The notes under the pieces are model-generated. The model ran no database searches. It was not told where the DNA came from and was given only the letters and a program-made list of their open reading frames with translations. 7,757 bases of DNA, taken from NCBI GenBank assembly GCA_041167105.1, contig JBEEGX010000137.1, positions 1 to 7,757 on the forward strand. Reading direction: 5' to 3'. A program made the position numbers and the translations under genes. The stretch's first letter is position 1, and every line of letters begins with the position of its first letter. This DNA is from JAJPGZ01 sp041167105 (GTDB lineage: Bacteria > Verrucomicrobiota > Verrucomicrobiia > Chthoniobacterales > UBA10450). Positions 1-5,938 of the stretch are shown one piece after another.

Positions 1-151
1 CTTCCGTAGGTTCCGCAAGATCGACAATTGATCATGGTGGCAGCCGTTGCTCGAACGCGCGGGAAGATATTAAGAGTCGAACGTTGCCGGCTAGCTCACG
101 TGCAGCCGACCGTAGATCGAAAATCGATTACATGGTAATATCTCATCTCAC
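1..151. other. Upstream non-coding region
   Basis: No convincing coding sequence lies here on either strand. It holds one copy of the GCAAGATCGACA word near the left edge and a small inverted repeat (ATCGA, three bases, TCGAT) at 116-128. A TAATAT hexamer at 136-141 could be a -10 box but sits only about 10 bases before the protease start and has no good -35 partner, so I do not call a promoter. No Shine-Dalgarno-like sequence precedes the ATG at 152. Confidence 0.5.
15..26 (+). repeat. Interspersed word GCAAGATCGACA, intergenic copy
   Basis: Matches 12 of 13 bases of the iterated word GCAAGATCGACAT; the last base is A instead of T. The same A-ending variant occurs in the other intergenic copy at 2218, and both continue with similar AT-rich bases (a further A, then T/C and an ATC). 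Confidence 0.75.
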
Positions 152-2218
152 ATGCGCAGAAATTTCGCTTCCGAATCGGCCTTCGTGCATTTCCGCACGT
201 TAACAGGTTGCACGCTGGGCGCGGCAGCGACGTTGCTCGCGGCCCTGAGTTTCGCGGCGACGCCTCCGCGCATCTCAAAGGCGGCCGCGCTCAGCAAAAT
301 CGCGCCGTGGGTGTTCGATCACACGGCGAACGGGAATGAGGCGGAAGTGCTAATTGTCCTGGCGGATCAGGCGGACTTGAGCGGCGCAACGAAGCTGCGG
401 ACGAAAAAGGAGAAGAGCCGACACGTACGCGATGCGCTTTGGAACAAGGCGCAGACATCGCAGGCGCCGCTGCTGAAATGGTTGCAAGATCGACATGTTG
501 AACATCGCGCCTTCTACATCGTGAACGTGATTTGGGTGAAGGCGGGCAACAATGTTATTCAGGCCCTCGCCACGCGCAGCGATGTCGCGCGTATTGAAGG
601 TAATCCGCTGATTCATAACACGCTGCCGCAACCAATCGCGGCAGCAAAATCAATGTCGCCGAATGCACCCGACGAAACGCGCACGGTTGAGCCAGGCATT
701 AACTACACGCGCGCGCCCGAGGTGTGGGCCATGGGTATCACCGGTCAGGGGATTGTCGTCGGGGGCGGAGATACTGGATATCGCTGGGACCACACCGCGC
801 TCAAGAATCATTACCGCGGCTGGGACAACAACACGCTCACTGCCAACCACGATTACAACTGGCACGACAGCATTCACAACGCTGTCGTCACTAACACCTG
901 CGGCTCGAACTCGGCCGCACCATGCGATGATGATGGTCATGGCACACACACGATGGGCACGGCCGTTGGCGATGATGGTCTTGGAAATCAGATTGGCATG
1001 GCACCGGGCGCGAAATGGATTGGTTGCCGCAATATGGATGCGGGCGTGGGCACGCCTGCTCGTTACATCGAATGCTTCGAATTTTTTCTCGCGCCGTATC
1101 CTGTGAACGGCACCCCGGCACAGGGTGATCCAAGTAAGGCGCCGGATCTGACGACAAATTCGTGGGGATGTCCGACGGACGAAGGCTGCACCGCAGGCAA
1201 CGAACTGAAGGCCGCGGTCGAAGCGCAACGCGCCGCCGGCATCATGACGATGGTCGCCGCCGGCAATGCCGGTTCGGGCTGTTCGACCGTGAATGATCAA
1301 CCGGCGATCTTCGACGCTTCCTATTCGATCGGTGCCCTAACGACCGGTACCGACAACATCGCGAGTTTCAGCAGTCGCGGTCCGGTCACGCTCGATGGCA
1401 GCGGCCGACTCAAGCCCGATCTCTGCGCGCCCGGCACAAGCACGCGTTCGTCCTCGAACACGACGCCGGCTTCCTACGCAAGTCTCAGCGGCACGTCGAT
1501 GGCGACTCCGCACGTCGCCGGCGCAGTCGCGTTGCTTTGGTCGGCGCAACCGTCATTGCAAAACGACATCGACAACACCGAGGCCGTTCTCAATCAAACC
1601 GCCGTTCATCTTTCTTCGACGGCGTGTTCAAGTCCGCAAACTTCGCCTAACAATGTCTTTGGTTATGGCCGTCTCGATATCAAAGCGGCCGTGGATGCGG
1701 CGCGCTTGTTGAAACTAAATCGCGCTGTCTCGCGCAAGACCCACGCTGCCACACCGTACGATGTCGATCTTCCACTAACGAATGGGCCCGGCATCGAATG
1801 CCGCAGCAGCGCCGGAAATCACACGCTCGTCTTCACATTCAGCAACAATGTCATCAGCGGCAACGCCAGCATCACCTCGGGCGTAGGCGCCATTTCCGGC
1901 AGTCCGACGTTCAGCGGTAACACCATGACGGTGAACCTGAGCGGTGTGGCCGATGTACAAAAAATTACCGTGAAGTTGAGCGCCGTGACGGACGCGTTTT
2001 CGCAAGTGCTCCCCGACACGACGGTAACGATGGGCGTGCTGCCGGGCGACACCACCGCCGACGGTTTCGTGAATTCCGCCGACATCTCGCAAACCAAATC
2101 GCAATCCGGTATCAGCCTAACCACCGCGAACTTCCGCGAAGATTTGACGGTGGAAGGCAACATCGACAGTACCGACATTGCGCTCGTGAAAAGCAAGTCC
2201 GGCACGGCTTTGCCTTAG
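152..2218 (+). CDS. Secreted S8 (subtilisin-family) serine peptidase with C-terminal dockerin-like module
   Basis: A 688-residue exported endopeptidase. Residues 1 to about 36 look like a signal peptide: a basic start, a hydrophobic Leu/Ala stretch and a likely cleavage after Ala-rich SFAAT. Residues 60-155 resemble an inhibitor-I9-like propeptide. The catalytic domain spans about 185-520 and has the full subtilisin triad: Asp207 in GGGDTGY, His263 in DGHGTHTMG and Ser449 in SGTSMATPHVAG, plus the oxyanion Asn372 in AAGNAG. Several Cys residues (250/258, 292/308, 340/346) could form disulfides after export. A beta-rich linker (about 535-630) leads to two dockerin-type calcium-binding repeats, the first starting Asp633-x-Thr-x-Asp637-Gly and the second around 664-684. 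The protein ends right after the second repeat. The start is the first in-frame ATG that gives a good signal peptide; no ribosome binding site is visible. It is followed by 41 bases and then a metabolic gene, so it is probably transcribed separately. The family is certain; the substrate and the dockerin partner are unknown. Confidence 0.93.
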   Translation: MRRNFASESAFVHFRTLTGCTLGAAATLLAALSFAATPPRISKAAALSKIAPWVFDHTANGNEAEVLIVLADQADLSGATKLRTKKEKSRHVRDALWNKAQTSQAPLLKWLQDRHVEHRAFYIVNVIWVKAGNNVIQALATRSDVARIEGNPLIHNTLPQPIAAAKSMSPNAPDETRTVEPGINYTRAPEVWAMGITGQGIVVGGGDTGYRWDHTALKNHYRGWDNNTLTANHDYNWHDSIHNAVVTNTCGSNSAAPCDDDGHGTHTMGTAVGDDGLGNQIGMAPGAKWIGCRNMDAGVGTPARYIECFEFFLAPYPVNGTPAQGDPSKAPDLTTNSWGCPTDEGCTAGNELKAAVEAQRAAGIMTMVAAGNAGSGCSTVNDQPAIFDASYSIGALTTGTDNIASFSSRGPVTLDGSGRLKPDLCAPGTSTRSSSNTTPASYASLSGTSMATPHVAGAVALLWSAQPSLQNDIDNTEAVLNQTAVHLSSTACSSPQTSPNNVFGYGRLDIKAAVDAARLLKLNRAVSRKTHAATPYDVDLPLTNGPGIECRSSAGNHTLVFTFSNNVISGNASITSGVGAISGSPTFSGNTMTVNLSGVADVQKITVKLSAVTDAFSQVLPDTTVTMGVLPGDTTADGFVNSADISQTKSQSGISLTTANFREDLTVEGNIDSTDIALVKSKSGTALP
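484..496 (+). repeat. Interspersed word GCAAGATCGACAT, inside protease gene
   Basis: Perfect 13-base copy. It is read in frame as Gln112-Asp-Arg-His in the propeptide region of the protease, between a predicted helix and a beta strand. Confidence 0.85.
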
Positions 2219-2229
2219 CAAGATCGACA
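2218..2229 (+). repeat. Interspersed word GCAAGATCGACA at the protease stop codon
   Basis: Matches 12 of 13 bases of the word, and its first G is the last base of the protease TAG stop. It fills the start of the 41-base gap before the rmlD-like gene. Like the copy at 15 it ends in A, so the two non-coding copies share a variant. Confidence 0.75.
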
Positions 2230-2259
2230 ATCAATCGCAGCGGGGCACATTCTGCGGCG

Positions 2260-3123
2260 ATGAAATTGGTCATCCTCGGCTCGAACGGCCGCCTCGGCGC
2301 GGCGCTCATGCGCGAACTGAAAAGTCAGTTCGAGCTTCGCGGCTTCAATCACGTCGAGCTCGATCTTGCCAATGTCGGCGAAATTCGTGCCAAGATCGAC
2401 ATCTTGGATTTCGATGTGCTGATCAATTGCGCCGCAATGACGAATGTTGATCTCTGCGAATCGGAGGGCGATCGAGCGTTTCGCATCAACGCCGAAGCGC
2501 CACGCGTGCTCGCGGAAATTTGCGCGCGGAAAAACGTGAAGCTGATTCATCTCTCGACCGATTACGTTTTCGATGGCGAGAAACGGAAGCCGTATCGCGA
2601 AGATGACGCGGCGAATCCGATCAGCGTTTACGGCGAATCCAAACGCGCCGGGGAAGAAGCCGTGCTTTCCGTGCAAGATCGACATCTTGTTGTGCGCGTG
2701 TCGTGGGTCTTCGGTCCGGACCGGCCGAGCTTCATCGATGCGATCGTCAAACGCGCGCAGGAGAATGAACAGGTCGAAGCCATCGGCGACAAATTTTCGA
2801 CGCCGACATATACGCACGACATTGCCGAGATGTTGCCGACAGTTTTTTCGGCCGAGGGAATTTTGCATCTGACGAACGTCGGCGAATGCAGTTGGCAGGA
2901 GTACGCACAGCATGCACTCGATTGCTGCCATGAGTTCGGCGTTCTATTGAAAGCGAAGACGGTGGCGCCGTTGAAGCTCGCGGAAATGAAAAACTTCGTC
3001 GCGCGCCGACCGGTTTACACCGTCCTCGCGACCGCGAAATACACCACGCTGACCGGCCGCACACCGCGCTCTTGGCGCGACGCGGTTGCCGATTATATTA
3101 AGCGCTCCTATTCCAAAACATGA
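2260..3123 (+). CDS. rmlD: RmlD-like dTDP-4-dehydrorhamnose reductase
   Basis: A 287-residue extended short-chain dehydrogenase, the usual length for RmlD, which reduces dTDP-4-keto-L-rhamnose to dTDP-L-rhamnose with NAD(P)H in the cytoplasm. The N-terminus carries the Rossmann glycine motif G7-S-N-G10-R-L-G13. The S-T-D triplet (99-101) in HLSTDYVF and the Tyr124-x-x-x-Lys128 catalytic pair in SVYGESK are intact. The substrate-side motif STPTYTHDIAE and the C-terminal Arg-Arg-Pro (249-251) also fit RmlD. No rmlA, rmlB or rmlC lies in the window, so a related sugar-nucleotide reductase role is possible. The iterated word adds Gln-Asp-Arg-His at 139-142, in the loop before the VVRVSWVFG strand. 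It is the first gene of a tight run, and its TGA overlaps the next ATG by four bases (ATGA), suggesting translational coupling. No clear ribosome binding site precedes its ATG. Confidence 0.85.
   Translation: MKLVILGSNGRLGAALMRELKSQFELRGFNHVELDLANVGEIRAKIDILDFDVLINCAAMTNVDLCESEGDRAFRINAEAPRVLAEICARKNVKLIHLSTDYVFDGEKRKPYREDDAANPISVYGESKRAGEEAVLSVQDRHLVVRVSWVFGPDRPSFIDAIVKRAQENEQVEAIGDKFSTPTYTHDIAEMLPTVFSAEGILHLTNVGECSWQEYAQHALDCCHEFGVLLKAKTVAPLKLAEMKNFVARRPVYTVLATAKYTTLTGRTPRSWRDAVADYIKRSYSKT
2390..2407 (+). repeat. Interspersed word copy extended into a perfect hairpin
   Basis: CAAGATCGACAT (12 of 13 bases of the word) is extended here into an inverted repeat: CCAAGAT, loop CGAC, ATCTTGG (7-bp stem, 4-base loop). 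It is read as Ala-Lys-Ile-Asp-Ile-Leu in the RmlD-like protein, a different frame from the Gln-Asp-Arg-His copies. Confidence 0.7.
2673..2689 (+). repeat. Interspersed word GCAAGATCGACAT with hairpin extension
   Basis: Perfect 13-base copy. Bases 2674-2689 form CAAGAT, loop CGAC, ATCTTG (6-bp stem). It is read as Gln-Asp-Arg-His in the RmlD-like protein. Confidence 0.85.
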
Positions 3124-3914
3124 AAACGACTCTTTACGGAATCACCTTGTCGATCTTTCTCTGCACGCGCTTGTTTGCGGTCGAGCCGCCGGCACAACCA
3201 AAACCGGCGACCGCGCCCGCCGCCGCGACCAACGCGGGGAGTTTGAAGTGGGAACAAACGCAGATCGAGTTGCATCCCAAGCCTGGGGACAAGGACGCGG
3301 TTGCGCATTTCAAATACGAAAACGTCGGCAAGACTCCGGTGCATTTTAAATCCGTGCACGCCTCGTGCGGCTGCACTACGGCGCAGACGCAAAAAGAGGA
3401 GGTGCCGCCCGGCGAAAAAGGCGAGATCACGGCCACGTTTACCATCGGCGGCCGTACCGGCACTCAGGTGAAAACGGTGAGCGTCGTGACCGACGACCCG
3501 AAGACTCCGAACACGACGCTGACCCTGAAAGCGATGCTGCCGCAAATGCTGACGATCAATCCGACGTTTGTCTTCTGGAAAGGCGGCGAGGAGGCGAAGG
3601 CGAAAACGATCAGTGTGAAATCGGGCCCCGATTTTCCGGTGAAGAACGTCAAGGTCACCGCCACGAACCAGGATTTCACGACCAAAGTCGAACCAGGCGG
3701 GAAGGACGAATGGAAACTCTCGGTGCAACCGAAAGCGACCGATCACGCCATCGCCGGAACATTGACGGTGACGCCGGAAGTTCCCGACGTTCCTCCGCAG
3801 CTCTATTATGTAAACGTAAGTGTCACCGCGACGCCGCCGCCCGCGCCCGCAGCTGCCGCGTCACCAACGTCATCAGCGCCAGTAGCATCGCCCACGGCGA
3901 GCGCGCCGCACTGA
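3120..3914 (+). CDS. Exported DUF1573-domain protein
   Basis: 264 residues. Residues 1-20 are a signal peptide (Lys start, hydrophobic core, likely cut after LFA before Val21-Glu). A Pro/Ala-rich spacer follows. Residues about 42-125 match DUF1573, with the hallmark Ser-Cys-Gly-Cys at 82-85, then the Pro-Pro-Gly-Glu turn and a Gly-rich strand. This is an Ig-like periplasmic fold whose biochemical role is not established. A second beta-rich region (about 140-235) looks like another Ig-like domain, and the tail (from about 238) is a low-complexity Pro/Ala/Ser stretch. The ATG overlaps the rmlD stop by four bases, and the TGA at 3912-3914 is one base short of the next start. Its neighbours are a rhodanese and a MauE/DoxX protein, so a thiol- or sulfur-related envelope role is a reasonable inference. 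The Cys-Gly-Cys could bind metal or undergo redox change, but nothing here proves it. Confidence 0.85.
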   Translation: MKTTLYGITLSIFLCTRLFAVEPPAQPKPATAPAAATNAGSLKWEQTQIELHPKPGDKDAVAHFKYENVGKTPVHFKSVHASCGCTTAQTQKEEVPPGEKGEITATFTIGGRTGTQVKTVSVVTDDPKTPNTTLTLKAMLPQMLTINPTFVFWKGGEEAKAKTISVKSGPDFPVKNVKVTATNQDFTTKVEPGGKDEWKLSVQPKATDHAIAGTLTVTPEVPDVPPQLYYVNVSVTATPPPAPAAAASPTSSAPVASPTASAPH

Positions 3915-3915
3915 T

Positions 3916-4347
3916 GTGATCGCGCGCGCGCTGCGACAGGCGGCGCTGCTCGTCGTGCTCGCATTCGTGCCGGCGATCGGTGAAGCGATTTATTTTCGCG
4001 ACAAGGTTCCGTGGCAAACTCGCCTAACGAGCGACGAAACCGTCGATGTCGATCTTGCGCGAAGCTGGGGCGAGGGCGCGCTGTGGGTCGATGCGCGGCC
4101 GGATCATGAGTTCGAGGCGAACCACATTCCCGGCGCGGTCCCGCTAAACGAAGACCGCTGGAACGAATTGCTCCCGCAATTTCTCGCGCAATGGTCGCCC
4201 GAGAAAAAGATTGTCGTCTACTGCAGCGCCGCGAGCTGCAATCTCGCGGAGGACGTCGCGCGGCGGCTGCGCAACGAAGCGAAACTGCCTAACGACATTC
4301 GCGTTCTGCAGGGCGGTTGGGAAGAATGGCAGAAAAAAAGCAGATGA
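3916..4347 (+). CDS. Membrane-anchored or exported rhodanese-domain protein
   Basis: 143 residues. An N-terminal hydrophobic segment (about 8-25) suggests a signal anchor or signal peptide, placing the single rhodanese domain outside the cytoplasm. The domain (about 40-142) has the CH2A-like segment VDARPDHEFEANHIPGA (58-74) and the active-site Cys103 in VVYCSAASC, then a C-terminal LQGGWEEW. Rhodanese domains transfer sulfane sulfur via a Cys persulfide. A second cysteine, Cys108, closes the active-site loop (C-S-A-A-S-C), so a disulfide-forming or regulatory variant is possible. The start is a GTG at 3916, one base after the previous stop; the ATG at 3914 is followed at once by TGA and cannot be used. 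A reverse-orientation copy of the iterated word lies at 4046-4058. The stop overlaps the next ATG (ATGA at 4344-4347). Confidence 0.85.
   Translation: MIARALRQAALLVVLAFVPAIGEAIYFRDKVPWQTRLTSDETVDVDLARSWGEGALWVDARPDHEFEANHIPGAVPLNEDRWNELLPQFLAQWSPEKKIVVYCSAASCNLAEDVARRLRNEAKLPNDIRVLQGGWEEWQKKSR
4046..4058 (-). repeat. Interspersed word, reverse orientation, inside rhodanese gene
   Basis: Perfect reverse-complement copy (ATGTCGATCTTGC on the plus strand). It is read as Asp-Val-Asp-Leu-Ala in the rhodanese protein, upstream of the catalytic motifs. Confidence 0.85.
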
Positions 4348-4772
4348 AAATCGCGTGGCGCATTCTCGATCTTATCGTCGGCGGATTGTTCATCTACGCG
4401 GGCATTCTGAAAATCATCGACCCGATCCAATTCGCGCGCGACATCGACAATTACAAAATTGTCCCATGGTCGTTAGGCGTCCGGTTCGCCTTTTACCTGC
4501 CGTGGCTGGAAATTTTCTGCGGCCTCGCGCTCGTCTTTCGCCGTCTGTATCAGGGGGGATTGTCGATCTTAGCTGCGCTGACGGCGATCTTCATCACGGC
4601 ATCGCTCATCGCGAAAACGCGCGGCATCGACATCAGCTGCGGTTGTTTTGGTCACGTCAGCAAAAATTTCAGCTTCAGCTGGCATATCGCGCTCGACTTC
4701 GCCATTTTCGCCGCGCTGATCGCGCTTTGGTTCGGAGTAAAATATGAGCCAGGAGCTGGACACCAAAGTTAA
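4344..4772 (+). CDS. MauE/DoxX-type redox-associated membrane protein
   Basis: 142 residues with four likely transmembrane helices (about 7-25, 46-66, 71-90 and 113-133). The signature is GIDISCGCFG, with Cys99 and Cys101, before the last helix. This matches MauE/DoxX-like proteins, which have been linked to disulfide or quinone-type redox chemistry; MauE itself assists methylamine dehydrogenase maturation. The segment FARDIDNYKIVPW (30-42) also fits the DoxX family. I choose the ATG at 4344, which overlaps the rhodanese stop as ATGA and gives a natural MKIAWRIL start. An upstream ATG at 4326 and a TTG at 4317 would only add a polar, Lys-rich extension. The last 29 bases overlap the next gene. 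It probably works with the rhodanese and DUF1573 protein at the membrane, judged from gene order only. Confidence 0.85.
   Translation: MKIAWRILDLIVGGLFIYAGILKIIDPIQFARDIDNYKIVPWSLGVRFAFYLPWLEIFCGLALVFRRLYQGGLSILAALTAIFITASLIAKTRGIDISCGCFGHVSKNFSFSWHIALDFAIFAALIALWFGVKYEPGAGHQS
4734..4737 (+). promoter_or_regulatory. Ribosome binding site of the MerB-like gene
   Basis: GGAG lies six bases before the ATG at 4744, inside the end of the MauE/DoxX gene. It is the clearest Shine-Dalgarno match in the run and supports 4744 as the true start despite the 29-base overlap. Confidence 0.65.
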
Positions 4773-5430
4773 GCTTGCGATCTACGGCATCACAGCGAAG
4801 ACCGGCCGCGTTCCGGGTGCGGCCGAGGTTTCGCGCAAGATCGACATGGGCGAACGCGAAGTCATGGCCGCCGTCACGCGACTGCATGAAAAACGTTTAC
4901 TCGTGCCCGAACCCGGCGATCCATCGCGCATTCGCATGGCGCCGCCGTTCTCCGGAATTCCGACGGCGTTTCCGGTGGAGTCGTTAGGCAAGCGCTATTA
5001 CGCAAATTGTGTTTGGGACGCGTACGGCATCGCCGCCGCGTTGCACGCCGACGCGATTATTCCCGCGAGGGACGCGCACTCGCGCGAGCCGTTGACCCTG
5101 GAAGTGAAAAACGGCTCGCCCATTCCGCAACCGTACGTCGCGCATTTCGCGGTGCCCGCGGCGCGTTGGTGGGACGACATCGTTTTCACCTGAGCGACCA
5201 TGCTCCTCTTCCGGTCGGAAGAAACGGTCGATCAATGGTGCGCTGCGCGAAAAATTCCGCGGCGTCCGCTCATCAATCTCGATCAACTGTGGCAGCTCGC
5301 CGTCACCTGGTATGGAAATCGGTTAACGGTCGAATCGCGTCGCCCCAAGCCCGACGAGATGATGTCGATCTTCGCTTCAATCGGCCTAACGGATTCGTTT
5401 TGGGACCCGAAGTCGGACCAATGGAAATAG
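4744..5430 (+). CDS. MerB-like protein with in-frame TGA (possible selenocysteine) at codon 150
   Basis: Read through the TGA at 5191-5193, this is a 228-residue protein, close to the usual MerB length (a little over 210). MerB splits carbon-mercury bonds by protonolysis using Cys96, Asp99 and Cys159. Residues 1-75 look like the winged-helix N-terminal domain (TGRVPGAAEVSRKIDMGERE), followed by MAPPFSGIPTAF. Cys89-Val-Trp-Asp92 in YYANCVWDAYG aligns with Cys96/Asp99. WWDDIVFT then runs into the TGA, exactly where Cys159 is expected (61 residues after Cys89, against 63 in MerB). The frame continues as ATMLLFRSEETVDQWC and stays family-like to the TAG at 5428-5430. The alignment is from memory. 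A SECIS-like hairpin begins at the TGA. Alternatives are a nonsense mutation or sequencing error (TGC to TGA), leaving a 149-residue fragment and perhaps an internal restart at 5200. True activity on organomercurials is unproven, since many relatives are uncharacterised. No selA, selB, selC or selD is in the window. The end overlaps the GNAT gene by ten bases. Confidence 0.78.
4835..4847 (+). repeat. Interspersed word GCAAGATCGACAT, inside MerB-like gene
   Basis: Perfect 13-base copy, read as Arg-Lys-Ile-Asp-Met in the winged-helix domain, not as Gln-Asp-Arg-His. This copy fits the protein family well, so here the word may simply overlap an ordinary coding stretch. Confidence 0.85.
5191..5234 (+). 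promoter_or_regulatory. SECIS-like hairpin starting at the in-frame UGA
   Basis: The 44 bases starting at the TGA can fold into one long hairpin. The base stem pairs TGA (5191-5193) with TCA (5232-5234). After a single mismatch (5194/5231) it continues CGACC (5195-5199) with GGTCG (5226-5230). An internal loop of 7 and 3 bases follows, then a perfect 6-bp upper stem, TCTTCC (5207-5212) with GGAAGA (5217-5222), capped by GGTC (5213-5216). Bacterial SECIS elements place an apical loop beginning with two G residues about 16-37 nt after the UGA; here they are at +20 and +21, and E. coli fdhF has GGUC at nearly the same distance. Caveats: the upper stem also encodes the family-like Leu-Phe-Arg-Ser-Glu, and CGACC could pair instead with the GGTCG at 5213-5217. 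The fold was worked out by eye. Confidence 0.6.
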
Positions 5431-5930
5431 AAATCCGCCGCGCGACCGAAGACGATCGGGAAGCGATTTGGAAAATTTTCCACGAGGTCGTGGCGACTGG
5501 CGATACCTACGCGATCGATCCGAAAATTACGCGCGAAGACGCGCTCGCATATTGGTTCGCACCGCACGCGAATACATACGTGGCCGTGCAAGATCGACAT
5601 CTACTCGGCACTTATATTCTGAAGGCGAATCAGAACGGTGGCGGCGCGCATGTCGCGAATGCCGCGTTCATGGTCGCGCGAGATGCGCGCGGTCGCAGTG
5701 TCGGTCGTGTGATGGCCGAGCATTCGTTAGCCGAAGCGCGCCGGCTTGGCTTCCGCGCAATGCAGTTTAATTTCGTCATCGCGACGAACGAATCTGCGAT
5801 TCGTTTGTGGAAATCGCTTGGTTTCGAGATTGTCGGCACGTTGCCAAAAGCATTTCGGCATCCGGCGAAAGGTTATGTCGATGTTTACGTGATGTTTCGC
5901 TCGCTCGTGGACGATTCTCTGCCAATTTAG
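5421..5930 (+). CDS. GNAT-family N-acetyltransferase
   Basis: 169 residues. It begins MEIEIRRATEDD, the usual first strand of a GNAT fold. The acetyl-CoA-binding motif A is RGRSVGRVMAEH (90-101); the loop has Ser93 where many members have Gly. The motif B region, NFVIATNESAIRLWKSLGFEIVGT (117-140), is typical and complete. It resembles the small-molecule acetyltransferase group that acts on amines, but the acceptor cannot be named. The ATG at 5421 is preferred over farther upstream in-frame codons because the fold begins there and the upstream part is an out-of-frame reading of the MerB-like gene. Its start overlaps that gene's end by ten bases, so the two are probably co-translated. Gln-Asp-Arg-His from the iterated word occupies 57-60, the turn between two core strands (VAVQDRHLLGTY), where relatives have a short Asp-Gly-type turn. 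Confidence 0.9.
   Translation: MEIEIRRATEDDREAIWKIFHEVVATGDTYAIDPKITREDALAYWFAPHANTYVAVQDRHLLGTYILKANQNGGGAHVANAAFMVARDARGRSVGRVMAEHSLAEARRLGFRAMQFNFVIATNESAIRLWKSLGFEIVGTLPKAFRHPAKGYVDVYVMFRSLVDDSLPI
5588..5600 (+). repeat. Interspersed word GCAAGATCGACAT, inside GNAT gene
   Basis: Perfect 13-base copy read as Gln57-Asp-Arg-His in a beta turn of the acetyltransferase. AGAT and ATCT flank a CGAC centre, a 4-bp remnant of the hairpin seen at 2390 and 2674. Confidence 0.85.
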
Positions 5931-5938
5931 CCTAACGA
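5930..5938 (+). repeat. Interspersed word GCCTAACGA, junction copy
   Basis: Perfect 9-base copy that begins with the last base of the GNAT stop and ends on the A of the next ATG, filling the 7-base gap. Other perfect copies are at 4022-4030, 4287-4295 and 6511-6519 (plus) and 4470-4478, 4981-4989 and 6736-6744 (minus). One-base variants are at 1335-1343, 5384-5392 and 5724-5732. Confidence 0.7.

Noticed and set aside
650..1300. A long minus-strand reading frame opposite the protease
   Set aside because: The opposite strand encodes the complete S8 catalytic domain; the minus translation is Arg/Ala-rich with no recognisable domain.
2215..2931. A 238-residue minus-strand reading frame opposite the RmlD-like gene
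   Set aside because: It is a shadow of a clearly recognised enzyme and shows no domain or coherent structure of its own.
3108..3919. Long overlapping frames on both strands across the DUF1573 gene
   Set aside because: They arise from GC-rich codon use; only the plus-strand frame from 3120 has a signal peptide and a known domain.
4446..4463. Perfect 7-bp inverted repeat GACAATT/AATTGTC in the MauE/DoxX gene
   Set aside because: It encodes the family-typical Asp-Asn-Tyr-Lys-Ile-Val segment, occurs once and has no link to a gene boundary, so it may be chance.
5007..5420. An N-terminal extension of the acetyltransferase gene
   Set aside because: This part is an Arg-rich out-of-frame reading of the MerB-like gene; the GNAT fold begins at the ATG at 5421.
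5200..5430. A separate 76-residue gene starting at the ATG at 5200
   Set aside because: It is in the same frame as the MerB-like gene, begins in the middle of a conserved stretch two codons after the TGA, lacks its own ribosome binding site and contains only the C-terminal half of the family.
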